A DNA stretch of 64,000 nt from positions 632,501-696,500 of the forward strand of contig OZ026847.1 in assembly GCA_964023205.1 (NCBI GenBank), given 5' to 3'. A model generated the notes under the pieces. That model was not told the origin of the DNA. It saw only the letters and a list, made by a program, of their open reading frames with translations, and ran no database searches. Positions within the stretch are counted from its first letter, which is position 1, and the number at the start of each line of letters is the position of its first letter. The position numbers and the translations under genes are program-made. Shown here piece by piece: positions 1-11,260 of this stretch. This DNA is from Lutraria lutraria (taxonomy: Eukaryota; Mollusca; Bivalvia; Venerida; Mactridae).

Positions 1-744
1 GTACTTACCACATTATATCTGCAAACTACCTCACATAATTTAGAGGTGGCGTTATATATTGTGACATTCAAACATAATTTGTAAGATATTAACTTTCAAC
101 CGTACAATATTTATAAATGTTGGACCTGGGTCTGTTATATTTGACTTTGTATCATAATCAGAGGTAATATTACTAACGAGTATTTTCGCTTTTCTATGAT
201 TATAAATGTAGCATTTTTAATTTCATGCTCACAAATTCCAAAATCACACAATTCAGAATTCTTTTGTGGTGAATGATTTTAAAAAAAAATGATTAATTTT
301 ACATATCCAATGAAAATAAACAAGAGTTAAATGGTAAGAAATGAATGCTTGTATTAGGGTCTGTAATCCTTAATGTTCATGTATTAAGGTAATGCTATTC
401 AGCAGTTTTGTTAATATGAATTTTATTGTAATTTGCTTGAATACTCCTTGTAAAATATTCCTTTTTGATCATAAATTTACTGACATTGAGAATTCTACTT
501 CCATCTAAGTTAAATAATGATTCCAGAAAATGAATTCTTGTCCTGTTTTTAGGGGACATTGATACATGTACAAGGTTAAAGCAATATTCACAAAAAGTTG
601 TTTATACTTGAACTTGAGAAGAGCGCTGTTTGAACTTTTAAGTTAAATCTAAACTCATCAAACATGAACATTAAAATAACATGACCATGTACTTACACTG
701 CGTGCTTATTTCAAGAACTTCATTTTTTTAAATCTTATTTTCAG
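1..744 (+). other. CDK11: CDK11 intron (partial)
   Basis: AT-rich sequence without a coding signal. It ends in a pyrimidine-rich tract and a TTTTCAG acceptor immediately before the CDK11 exon, so it is read as the 3' part of an intron. Upstream CDK11 exons lie outside the window. Confidence 0.75.
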
Positions 745-934
745 ATTTTTGACATATAATCCAGGCAAGAGAATAGCGGCTGGTGAGGCTCTCAACCACG
801 AATATTTCCGTGAATCTCCTGTTCCCATTGATCCTTCTATGTTCCCAACATGGCCAGCAAAATCAGAACAAACGAGAAAACATGCCAGTTCACCAAAACC
901 ACCATCTGGTGGAAAAGCTTATTCCAAGTTGTTG
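745..934 (+). CDS. CDK11: CDK11 (PITSLRE) kinase, penultimate coding exon
   Basis: This exon encodes the end of the kinase domain and the start of the C-terminal tail of cyclin-dependent kinase 11, a nuclear Ser/Thr kinase that works with L-type cyclins in transcription and pre-mRNA splicing. The first base (745) completes a codon split by the intron; the frame then reads FLTYNPGKRIAAGEALNHEY. Next comes PIDPSMFPTWPAKSEQ, a run diagnostic for CDK11, and a Ser/Pro/Gly-rich segment ending AYSKLL. It is bounded by a TTTTCAG acceptor and a GTATGT donor, and ends in phase 0. An open frame runs past the donor to 1018, but that part is intronic and lies in a MITE. The catalytic residues are in upstream exons. 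The assignment rests on recall of the human CDK11 C-terminus and is very secure. Confidence 0.95.
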
Positions 935-954
935 GTATGTAATAATGAATCATG

Positions 955-1138
955 TACAGTACAACCTCTCTACAGTGCTCAACACACTTTGGGAGTAACA
1001 ACATTATGTTGTTATTGAGAGGTTGTTGCTCTAGAGAGGTTAAATTAATGGTAAAATTGTGAAGTGGGAAAATATCATGCAGTTGTTGAAGGGAGGTTGT
1101 TGCTCAAGAGAGGGCCTCTCTGGTGAGGTTGCACTGTC
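955..1138 (+). mobile_element. MITE family A, copy 1 (in CDK11 intron)
   Basis: A ~184 bp element starting TACAGTACAACCTCTC and ending in the inverse (GAGGTTGCACTGT). It contains two internal GAGGTTGTTGCTC motifs. The same sequence recurs at 15425, 17998, 29804 and 33824. There is no coding capacity. It sits wholly inside the last CDK11 intron (935-1504). Confidence 0.75.
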
Positions 1139-1504
1139 TATATAAAATATGACAAAAATACAAATTCATGATTTATTTCAAGAACATATTTCAATTGATA
1201 GAAATAATTGTATAAGGTGTAAATTTGTATAGGATTCAAATGCTGCATTTGTTGACTCTAATACTTGTTGAGATCTTCATGTATATGAACAATAAATAGA
1301 TATCATCCAGTGAAAATATGCATTAATTCAGTTTTGCTGAGTGTACTATAATATTATCATATTCATAAAATATCACACACACAAAAACAACTTCTTATTG
1401 ACACTAAGTTTTAGTATTTGTGTCAGTTTTGTGATTCAATCTAGAGTTGTACCCCTTTAATACTGGACACTAAAAATATACATACATGTATGTCTATATT
1501 TCAG

Positions 1505-1600
1505 GATGATGGTGATGATGCAATTGCTGCTGGTTTCCAGTTCAGACAAGCCGCTAAAGGTGTATCAGCCACTGGGCCGGGATTCAGCCTTAAGTTTTAA
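1505..1600 (+). CDS. CDK11: CDK11 (PITSLRE) kinase, terminal coding exon
   Basis: The exon follows a TATTTCAG acceptor in phase 0, matching the phase of the exon ending at 934. It encodes 31 residues, DDGDDAIAAGFQFRQAAKGV followed by SATGPGFSLKF, then TAA. The GPGFSLKF end is the conserved C-terminus of animal CDK11, so the protein is complete at this end and not truncated. The acidic DDGDD start corresponds to the variable linker found here in vertebrate CDK11. The stop codon overlaps an AATAAA hexamer (1599-1604). The next similar GGTTCAGCCTTAAGTT text at about 1633 looks like a partial local duplication of the end of the exon (GATTCAGCCTTAAGTT) in the 3' UTR. Confidence 0.95.
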   Translation, partial: DDGDDAIAAGFQFRQAAKGVSATGPGFSLKF

Positions 1601-1962
1601 TAAAGGTTACAGGCATATCATTCACAAAGCTGGGTTCAGCCTTAAGTTATTAGGGTTTAGGCCAATACTCCTCTAAGAGTGGTTACTTAAGAATCAATAA
1701 AACTTCACTGATACATTTTGTACTTTGCCTTGTTAAAATTCTTTGTGTTGCCAGGTCAATAAATAATCAGCAATAATGAATTGTATTTTGTTAAAGATGG
1801 CAATGAAATAAATAGAACACAAGTTTTATGGGATTAAAATGTTCACTGCATGGAAGCATAAAACATTTAGATTTCATTATTGTACCATATGTTATGCTGG
1901 TCAATATATTGTTTTATTGCTTGAAATTTAGCTGTGACAACATTAATGTTATCTGAAATAAA
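1599..1962 (+). promoter_or_regulatory. CDK11: CDK11 3' UTR with candidate polyadenylation signals
   Basis: AATAAA hexamers occur at 1599-1604 (overlapping the stop), 1696-1701, 1758-1763, 1807-1812 and 1957-1962. The first is probably too close to the stop to be the main signal. Which ones are used cannot be told from sequence. Confidence 0.5.
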
Positions 1963-2440
1963 TATTTCATATTTTCTACAGTAGTGTAGTGTAACTATGC
2001 AGCCAAGTTACAACTGATCAGAGCGAGTTGTATGGCAATTACGCACTGAATTAAGATATATGAGTGAGATAATAACATATTTTTTTTGGCCAAAGTTATC
2101 TGAAGTCGGAACATACAATTTTATATTTTGTAATATAATTGTTGAATTAATGTACTTCAATAAATGAAGATTAAAACCTCCACATGTATTCAGTTTTCTT
2201 TTGTCAGACATGAATTCATATTAAGACACTGCTTTCATTTCTGCCATTGATGGTAATACAGGTAATCTAATTCCATAGTTAAAGTAATGTCATATTTATT
2301 CTACAAGCAACTGTCGGCAAATTAAGTCTGAAACAGAAATATACTTGATTAGGATTGTTCAGGATCAGCCTCTTCATGGAAACTTTCTTCTGACAAATGT
2401 GATCCTGGTACAAGTATGTCATCAATGTGTTAATCCATGA
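1963..2440. other. Intergenic, no feature seen
   Basis: AT-rich DNA after the CDK11 3' end. No gene, RNA or repeat structure was recognised. Confidence 0.5.
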
Positions 2441-2661
2441 TCTTTATTTTATTATGCACCCTTTCAAATAAAAGGGAGTATATTGCTTTGTATGTCGGTC
2501 GGTCAGTCCGTAACCAAACCTCCGACCAATAACTCGGAAACGATTTGGCATACACCAGATATGGTTGGGAGGTTGGTCATCACAATGTAGATAACCCCTA
2601 TTGATTTTTAGGTCATAGGTCAAGGTCACAGGGAATATCTGTGTTTCACAAACACTTCTTG
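2441..2661 (+). mobile_element. HINE/pearl-like non-autonomous element H1
   Basis: A 221 bp element. The left end has TTATGCACCC and a stem-loop CCCTTT/AAAGGG, followed by a GTCGGTCGGTCAGTCCG run. The body carries the phrase GGTCAAGGTCACAGGGAA. The right end is a perfect hairpin GTGTTT-CAC-AAACAC (2641-2655), then TTCTTG, a decayed version of the CTAG end seen in H2-H4. The layout (subterminal GGTC/GGAC run, terminal hairpins, no open frame) matches the other three elements in the window. Exact ends are inferred. Confidence 0.55.
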
Positions 2662-3166
2662 CTTTCATTTTAATATTTCACACAGCTTGATCCAAATTTT
2701 ATGTGACTGTTACGTACAACTGCCGTTTGTTTTCATACATGTATGTTTTCATAATATTCTGTATAAACATGGTATCAATGATTTGTGCAAATAATTAGGT
2801 GTGGTTATACACAATTAATGTATTAAGTTATACATAGTTGTGAACAATCAATACAAACTTTAATTTGATTATTTAGTTGAAATTTACTACATAACCTGGG
2901 TATGCTTCACAAGAATGAACAGTGTTTAACGTAAACATTGTTACAGTAAATATGGAGTCTATAAGGTTTGAAAAATAAGTGATAATGATGTTTTTTCTGT
3001 TTGTTGACCTTTATCATTTCATAAAAAAATAACAACAAGAAGTGAATCCACAATTTATTGTACACAAGATTACATCACTTAAAGTTTTATCACTGATATA
3101 AATATAAAATTCACTATATAGACTTGGTTCAGTTGATCAGACCTTGATCTAAAGTATAAAACATAC
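2662..3166. other. Intergenic, no feature seen
   Basis: AT-rich spacer between two mobile elements. No coding or repeat structure was recognised. Confidence 0.5.
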
Positions 3167-3322
3167 TAGGCTATGGGCTACTGGGCGAAACCCTCCCCCC
3201 CCGGAGGCATTTTTGTAGACACCATTTTTTTGAAAGCTCAATGCCTGCTGATCATTTTTCCAGTGTCTACAATCTGGGCGTTGGGGCGTTTGTGAACTAC
3301 AGCATGCTAATTACCGTTACCG
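3167..3322 (+). repeat. Left terminal inverted repeat of the 3.66 kb element
   Basis: Pairs with 6691-6830. Key shared blocks are CCGGAGGCATTTTT (at about 3200), CAGTGTCTAC (at about 3261) and CCGTTACCG (3314-3322). Several short gaps separate the matched blocks. Confidence 0.7.
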
Positions 3323-4323
3323 AAAAATACGTTTGACAATAATTTTATTTTGTTAGAAGTCTTCTTCTAGATATTTTTAATAATTCATCAATTTGAACAA
3401 TTCCTTTGACCATAATAAGTTAGCAACGGCTTTACTTGTCGATCAAATGCATGTTTTTCACTTTATTGCACTATATATGCCCTGTAATTTACGTTACCCT
3501 GCGTTACCCTAAAATGACAAGGAAATGACAGTTGTATAGGTTAAATCAACACAAAAGCAGTCGTAAACAATGTTTCCTTTTCATATTAGGCAAATACTAC
3601 CACATGTTCATGTTTTTCTTTCATTGAAAGCTCGTTTATGTCTTCATTTTACGTAAAATACGTTACATATAAAAGTATACGTGTTACATGGAAATCATTT
3701 ATATTACTGTGATCACATGCTATGATCAAATAGGTATACAGTAATAGGTAATCATGATGCATTCATTAATACCCATAACTGGAAAACAGTTCTAGTTACA
3801 AATGTTGTAAAGTTTGACTGGGATAATAGTAGTTTACGTTACATAACGTTACCTTTATCACGATAAGTACTTAACACGCTTTACAATGCATAAAACATTG
3901 ATTTGATATACAAAATGTTTATGCTTGATTACTGGCAATACGTACATGTAAATTAACATTCCAACTTTTTTAATTCATCACTGATTGTGTTTTACGTTAC
4001 ATGGTTTTATTTGTGTTACGTTTGAAATTATTCATAAACGAGTAACAAAATTTCTATGAAACTGTTATAAAATCATCATCGAATGTATTCTAAGAATATG
4101 TATCTATGAAACAATCAAATTTACAATGACAGCGACAGTGCAATAAACACTGTGCCATTGACACACATAAACACGTGTGTGTCATTTACGTTACCATTTG
4201 TTACATGATTATTTGTATATATATATACTTAAGTGCAATATTGTATGTTATGTCAGATTTCATTAGCGGTACATATTGTCATCAAGGTATTTTTGTTGTT
4301 CTGATGGCAAATGTTCACGAATT

Positions 4324-4620
4324 TCACAAATCCTCATCACTTTTCTGTTTCATAGACAGCATCGAGCATACTAATGAGCTCAATGCCGTTTTTATCATCA
4401 GTGTCTTCTGCGTCGCTAGCATTTGGCACAATATTATCCTCGTACCAGTTGTATTCCCGCTTGTTGTCAGGTCTGAATTTCCAATTTCATCCACTTTTAG
4501 AAGATCAAGATTGCCCTCTTTGCATGGTTCCAAATATACACCTTATAACTATCCGTAACACAATATTGAACATACGAGACGGGATCTGCAGGGAGTGAGT
4601 AAGCTCATGTCCATACCACT
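4324..4620 (-). pseudogene. Possible decayed C-terminal coding remnant of the element
   Basis: Reading the minus strand gives WYGHELTHSLQIPSRMFNIV and, after stops, an acidic stretch YNWYEDNIVPNASDAEDTDD. This layout (a tryptophan-rich segment, then an acidic tail) resembles, from memory, the C-terminal ends of uncharacterised invertebrate proteins that often occur in mobile elements. The Cys-rich block usual there is not recognisable. It contains stop codons. It is in the same strand as, and downstream of, the remnant at 5400-5836. Weak alone; its position gives some support. Confidence 0.25.
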
Positions 4621-5399
4621 TAAAACGTTCAGAACACAACCATGGCTTTGATACTTGTCATACCTCAGTTTATTGATGTCGTATTTTAATGACCAAACAA
4701 CACACATACAAATGTCTCAATGGCACTGTAAAGTTCATCCGAACAAACATGCGTGGTAAATTGGCTAATATTGTCATGTAATCTTCATTTATAGGAGCAA
4801 AGCTCCTATAGCTATACATTACTTTTTCTAATTACAATTACGTGACGCATATACATCCGCTTTGAAAAATAGTATAAGTATACATTGCAGACTTTGCAGT
4901 TTTGATAAAAGTTGGAGATATATGCAGGATTCTGTTTGTTTCCTCCGTTTCATCATTAACTGTTGAGGTAACGAAATTCACTACATATTGAAAATAGTTT
5001 CATTCAGTAAAGTAGCGCTGGAACACTATATTGACTCTGAGATTAGTGAGATTGCGTATTGACACATGATAGCTTTTCCTTGGTAATTGTGGTTAATTGG
5101 TCAAATGATGTACATCTGTACAGACTATACATACTTGATATTCAAATTTTGATTCAAAATGATGATAACACAGGCCTTTAAATGGTTTAACGATGGTTTT
5201 GTCTAACACATTTAAACTTTGCTCCAGACTGTAATCTCAGTGCTTTGAATCTCAGTTATTTGACGCCATCACTATAAGACTGCTCAAAGATTAGCTTTAT
5301 TGACTGTGCTTATTGTCGTCATTAGATATGAAGCCCATCCGATTTCATGGAGTTATTGCTTTTTTTACCTGAGAGCAAGAACGTTGGAGCTGCCAAACG

Positions 5400-5836
5400 T
5401 CATCGGCACTCATCTGATTTAATAGACTGTTTGTTGTAAGTGTCTGATATAATGTCTACACGAGACGTTTTATGCAACTGATAAGAAATCGCCTCAGCCA
5501 CTTGCTCGAATGTGTCCGGAACTGCTATAAGACTCTGCAGTTACCCAATTAGGCGTTACCATTAACAACATAGGATGCGCCTTCTGTAGAATGGCTAGTT
5601 GTTGGTTCTATTGGTGATTCAATATAAGGCACTTGACCTAGAAGAAATGACCAGGTAAGCTTCAGGTCTATGTCATGTTGAACTGGCAGGAGCATAAGCA
5701 GGCCAAATGCGTTACGTTCTGCTCGTATCTGAGTTATTATATTATGCTGAAATACTCTGTGTGAAAGGTTGTGTTTCTTCAAATCTTGGCCGGGGTAATT
5801 GACCCTTCGATAAGGGCTTGTGCTCCTATAGAGCAT
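5400..5836 (-). pseudogene. Decayed element-borne coding remnant (two frames)
   Basis: The minus strand encodes an open stretch (5836 down to 5549) with RAERNAFGLLMLLPVQHDID and then LTWSFLLGQVPY. After a stop and a frame change it continues at 5510-5400 with FEQVAEAISYQLHKTSRVDI followed by ISDTYNKQSIK. From memory this order (xFGxLLLLSxxxxIDL, PLGPVPW, then a V.DVVFDVYK.xSIKxAE-like box) occurs in a large family of uncharacterised invertebrate proteins linked to mobile elements. No function should be assigned. At least one frame change and several stops show it is dead. It lies inside the element at 3167-6830 and was probably its cargo or transposase-linked gene. Confidence 0.45.
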
Positions 5837-6690
5837 GGTTTTAGTGTTTCCCAGACGTCACTTTGTCAAGAGAACCACTGGCACAATTCCGGAATTTATC
5901 ATAAGTTCCGCGAGACGACTGTCGTTCATTACTTTACCTAGATGTATCGAAGATGGAGCATACGTGTGTGAAATACACCCGTTCTCATTATGACATTAGT
6001 GAATTTGTTCCGGAAACTGCCAAACCAATGAGTACGATTTCATGGCCACTGCTAGGTCACAGGTTACAATTGCATAATCATTGAAAAAAGAAACATATCT
6101 ATAAATTACTATGAAATTGATAGCCTAAATTAAATATTTATTTGATAAATGAAATTATTTATTTATTGACAATTGATTGCTTTGATTTGATTGATTGATA
6201 TGAACATTTTATAATGAAATGGTTTTTTTTAATATAAGCCTAAATGCCACTTTAGATTTTATAATGTCTGATGCAAAAAAATATCAAGGTTTAGTTATAC
6301 ATGCACTTATGTTCATAGTTATATTTTGGTAACGCATGCGGTTAATAATATACACGTATTTTCTGCATTGTTGTGACCTTTTTTTCACCTTGTCAACATA
6401 TAATACAATAGAGTACCATTTACTCATTAGATAGTGTTCTGCTCGATCCAGAAACAGTAAGTATATGATGATAATCGAATATTTTAGAGTATATGTGACC
6501 TTATTTCAGTGATATAATATTGGTAACGTAAATTATACCACATTTGATGATGAGTTTAACATTTCTACACTCTTGTTTACTTTCTCTGTGCTTATAATCA
6601 TAATTACAAAGCCTTTAACACAAATTATTTTGATCTCTTTGCGTATTGTGTTAACTTTAAAATTTCAATTATGGTAACGCCCCAAAATGG

Positions 6691-6830
6691 CGGTAACGGA
6701 GTAAAGCCCCAACATCCAGATGGTAGACACTGGGATTTGGTAGGTCTATCCATACACTTTCAGAAAAACATACTGTAGAAAAATGCCTCCGGGGGGGGGG
6801 GGAGGGGGGGTATTGGTGCCCCATAGTCTA
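6691..6830 (-). repeat. Right terminal inverted repeat of the 3.66 kb element
   Basis: Inverse of 3167-3322, beginning with CGGTAACGG and containing AAAATGCCTCCGG next to a long G-tract (about 6791-6810). The G-tract matches the C-tract of the left end. Confidence 0.7.
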
Positions 6831-7757
6831 TACTGAGTTAGCCACATTTTGTCTAAATCGACTACATGTATGAGATATCAGAAAACAGCTCAAATATCTT
6901 TTGGAACCTAAAGAATCAATTTTCTCTTAAGCCATATGAACTGTGTCACTATAATATATATACCAGGATATATACAACAAAATAGAAACACAGTATAACC
7001 ATCATACAGCGAACTTTAGTACAACAAATAATCAGTATTAACATTGATGAGTTATTTGTATCAAGTTGAAAGATGTTTCAATAATGGAATGAATTTGAAC
7101 AACTCGTACATAGAACATAAGGATATGTTAGACAAATTTATGAAACTCAGTCACTATAAAATGTGCACTAAACATTTATACCACTTAGTGATACAAATAT
7201 AATATTATGTACAAAACCACTCATGCATCAACTTAAAGACATTGAACAGCTACTATATAAGTGACCCCCCCAAAAAAAAATCCACATGAGGTCTAATCTC
7301 TTAATTGTTTTATTGCCCCTAATGGGATTAATCCTGTCTTTTCACGGTCAGCTATTAGTGTCTGTAGACTTGACACCTAGTCATGCATATAAGAGGGTCA
7401 TAAATTTATTGATTTTTAGAGATAATTAGTTTATGGATAACTTCCTGTTGTTTTTTATGATCATTTTATATAATTAATGAATGTTGTCCTTTAATTACCA
7501 GATTATGTAAGAACAGTTAAGGGGAATTATCAAATCACAAATTTGTGAAAAAATAGCCAACTGACATTTTTGCTATGCGTCCTAAAAAGTGGCGTTGTTC
7601 AATAATTACTGAAAGTACATAACTGAAATGAGTTTTAATCAATAGCTAATTTTCTGCACCAGTAAAATAATATTTGATGATTAACAAGTATCTATAATTC
7701 TAACCTGAACTTACGCAAATTCCAGCTTCTACGAGATGTGATACATATGTAACTTTT
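6831..7757. other. Intergenic, no gene seen
   Basis: AT-rich. A short homopolymer cluster (C then A) lies at about 7265-7280. No coding signal was recognised. Confidence 0.5.
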
Positions 7758-8414
7758 AAATCCTTATTGAATGTTGAAAAATATCTATGCATCGATATAC
7801 CATTCTCATTTAGAAAATGACTTGTACGCTTCAGATGCTCAAACCATAAACTAAACATTGAACTAGGAAGACATTACGGAATAGAACGATCCGATAGAAT
7901 ATGTCTATATTGCTTTATTCACTCCAATCATTTGATATTAGAAAACGAATACCATGCATTCTTTATACGTCCAAAATATTCTGAAATAAGAGAACGATAC
8001 TTATTTAATTGGTATCAATACTGGAAGATGTGATACTTTTAATTTTGAAAATTTAATGAGAAATGAGAATCGTGTTGTTTTTAAAACAAGTAGCTCTGTA
8101 TGTATCAAACCTAATGCAGTGCATTGATAAATTGCAATAGAACTTAGATCTTATGGCATTAAATTAGACACCGTTACATTGCTAGAATCGTATATTCATA
8201 TTTTAACTTTAGTGAGAAAATGTTGACATATTTCCTATTTCATGAGATCATGGTACATCGTTATATACTTTTACTTTTGTTCAGTATCCTTGAGACTTTT
8301 TCTTAAAATTTGCTGTGGACAAAATATATATTAAATAACTTTGTGAACATGTATATATATGTATTTTGGGCCGGTGGCCTTTATTTACGAAATAAACTTG
8401 TAATTTATTATAAT
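7758..8414 (+). pseudogene. LINE (non-LTR retrotransposon) 3' remnant
   Basis: The frame at 7758-8033 reads KSLLNVEKYLCIDIPFSFRK, one TGA stop, LVRFRCSNHKLNIELGRHYG, then IERSDRICLYC and NEYHAFFIRPKYSEIRERYL. This matches the C-terminal zinc-finger-like domain that follows reverse transcriptase in animal LINEs (RCxNHKLxIExGR, RICxxC, ExHAFFxCPxY). After the stop at 8031 the reading continues in another frame with NFENLMRNENRVVFKTS. The 3' tail includes GGGCCGGTGGCC and AAATAAACTTGTAATTT before 8414, as in LINE 3' ends. The reverse transcriptase itself is absent, so this is a 5'-truncated and decayed copy. Confidence 0.7.
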
Positions 8415-8777
8415 ATTAAATACATGTGCCACTTTAGCACGTTTAAGGCATCATGCAGCTCGCGCTAATTATAATAATTAATAATTTCTGAAACAAATCT
8501 TTTTTAAACTATAAAAAGAATATATACTTTCCTTCAGCAGGTCCCCAATCGTTACTGACCAAACGAATGAACTAACTGGGTGGTAAAACAACTGTACTTC
8601 CTATTTTCAACCAAATTATTATATCTTTTTCATGTCTATGGTTATGTGATCAATTCTAATTTTGTGTGGCAAGGACCAATTAATATATAAATCTCTGTCA
8701 GGACTGCTGTTATGTACATCTATTACAACAATCATTCGTATTATACCAATTCTTACTTAACTGTACAACCAACCATC
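8415..8777. other. Spacer before the large minisatellite
   Basis: AT-rich, no feature recognised. Confidence 0.5.
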
Positions 8778-11260
8778 ATACATTATTCACTCCCATATCC
8801 ATTCATCATCATCCATCCTTCACTCCCATATATATACATCATCATACATCCGTCACTCCCATATATATCCATCAACATCCACACTTCATTCCCATATATA
8901 TCCATCATCATACATCCTTCACTCCCATATATATACATCATCATACATCCGTCACTCCCATATATATTCATCATCATCCATCCTTCACTTCCATATATAT
9001 ACATCATCATACATCCGTCACTCCCATATACATTCATCATCATCCATCCTTCACTCCCATATATATACATCATCATACATCCGTCACTCCCATATATATA
9101 CATCATCATCCATCCTTCACTTCCATATATATCCATCATCATCATCCATCCTTCACTTCCATATATATACATCATCATACATCCGTCACTCCCATATATA
9201 TCCATCATCATACATCCTTCACTCCCATATATATACATCATCATGCATCCTTCACTCCCATATACATTCATCATCATCCATCATTCACTCCCATATATAT
9301 CCATCATCATCCATCCTTCACTCCCATATATATCCATCATCATCCATCCTTCACTCCCATATACATTCATCATCATCCATCATTCACTCCCATATATATC
9401 CATCATCATCCACACTTCACTCCCATATATATCCATCATCATCCATCATTCACTCCCATATATATTCATCATCATACATCCTTCACTCCCGTATACATTC
9501 ATCATCATTCATCCTTCACTCCCGTATATATCCATCATCATCCATCCTTCACTCCCGTATATATCCATCATCATCCATCCTTCACTCCCATATATATCCA
9601 CCATCATCCATCCTTCACTCCCATATATATCCATCTTCATCCATCCTTCACTCCCGTATATATCCATCATCATCCATCCTTCACTCCCGTATATATCCAT
9701 CATCATCCATCCTTCACTCCCGTATATATCCATCATCATCCATCCTTCACTCCCATATATATCCACCATCATCCATCCTTCACTCCCATATATATCCACC
9801 ATCATCCATCCTTCACTCCCATATATATCCATCATCATCCATCCGTCACTTCCATATATCCGTCATCATCCATTCTATACTTCCATATATCCATCATCAT
9901 CCATCATTCACTCCCGTATATATCCATCATCATCCATCCTTTACTCCCATATACATTCATCATCATCCATCCTTTACTCCCATATACATTCATCATCATC
10001 CATCCTTCACTCCCAATATATCCATCATCATCCATCCTTCACTCCTATAAATATCCATCAGCATCCATCTTTCACTTCCATATTTATCAATCATCATTAT
10101 CCATCCTTCACTCCCATATCCTTTCATCATCATCCATCCTTCACTCCCATATATATCCATCATCATCCATCCTTCACTCCCATATATATCCATCATCATC
10201 CATCCTTCACTCCCGTATATATCCATCATCAATCATCTTTCACTCTATATCCATCATCATCTGTCCTTCACTCCCATGTATATATCCATCATGATACATC
10301 CTTTACTCCCATATATATACATCATCATCATCCGTCACTCCAATATATATCCCTCAGCATCCACACTTAACTACCCTATATATCTATCATCCTTCACTCC
10401 TACACATATCAAGCATAATCCATCCTTCACTCCTATAAATATCCATCAGCATCCATCTTTCACTTCCATATTTATCAATCATCATTATCCATCCTTCACT
10501 CTCATATCCATTCATCATCATCCATCCTTCACTCCCATATATATCCATCATCATCATTCACTCCCATATATATCCATCATCATCCATACTTCACTCCTTC
10601 ACTCCCATATACATTCATCATCATCCCTCCTTCACTCCCATATACATTCATCACCATCCATCATTCACTCCCATATCCATTCATCATCATCCATCATTCA
10701 CTCCCATATATATCCATCATCATCATTCATCCTTCACTCCCATAATATTATATATCCATCATAATCCATACTTCACTCCCATATCCATTCATCATCATCC
10801 ATCATTCACTCCCATATATATCCATCATCATCATCCATCCATCCTTCACTCCCATATATATCCATCATCATCATTCACTCCCATATATATCCATCATCGT
10901 CCATACTTCACTCCCATATATATTCATCACCATCCATCATTCACTCCCATATATATCCATCATCATCATTCACTCCCATATACATTCATCATCATCCATC
11001 ATTCACTCCCATATATATCCATCATCATCATTCATCCTTCACTCCCATAATATTATATATCCATCATAATCCATACTTCACTCCCATATCCATTCATCAT
11101 CATCCATCATTCACTCCCATAAATAACCATCATCATCCATCATTCACTCCCATAAATATCCATCATCATCATCCATCCATACTTCACTCCCATATACATT
11201 CACCATCATCCCTCCTTCACTCCCATAAATAACCATCATCATCCATCCTTCACTCCCATG
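8778..11260 (+). repeat. 33-bp minisatellite, ~75 units
   Basis: Tandem units of CATCCTTCACTCCCATATAT followed by ATCCATCATCAT span about 2.5 kb. Because the period is a multiple of three, the first part (8712-10370) stays open and would read as [11 protein letters not shown] repeats; the minus strand also has open frames of M-rich repeats. In the first ~450 bp CCTTC and CCGTC units largely alternate, giving a 66-bp dimer. Between about 9500 and 9850 units are nearly identical, and CCCGT and CCCAT variants mix. After about 10240 units are shorter, interrupted and out of frame. This is satellite DNA, not a gene. Confidence 0.95.

Larger units (their letters stand above)
3167..6830 (-). mobile_element. 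3.66 kb DNA transposon-like element with ~150 bp inverted ends
   Basis: The left end (3167-3322) and the reverse complement of the right end (6691-6830) share, in order: CTATGGG; a C-tract; CCGGAGGCATTTTT; a TTTTTCTGAAAG-like block; CAGTGTCTAC; ATCTGG; GTTGGGGC; and CCGTTACCG. A TAC trinucleotide flanks both sides (3164-3166, 6831-6833), a possible target duplication. Short ACGTTAC/GTAACG motifs are scattered inside, with ACGTTAC in the left half and GTAACG in the right, as expected for subterminal transposase-binding repeats. The interior holds decayed minus-strand coding remnants (5400-5836 and about 4324-4620). The superfamily is not identified. The whole is probably a dead copy of an autonomous element. 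Confidence 0.7.

Noticed and set aside
4175..4558. 127-codon plus-strand open frame
   Set aside because: Hydrophobic AT-driven composition; antisense to the more protein-like minus-strand remnant of the transposon.
8712..10370. 552-codon open frame of HPSLPYI repeats
   Set aside because: Entirely made of the 33-bp satellite; openness follows from period and composition.
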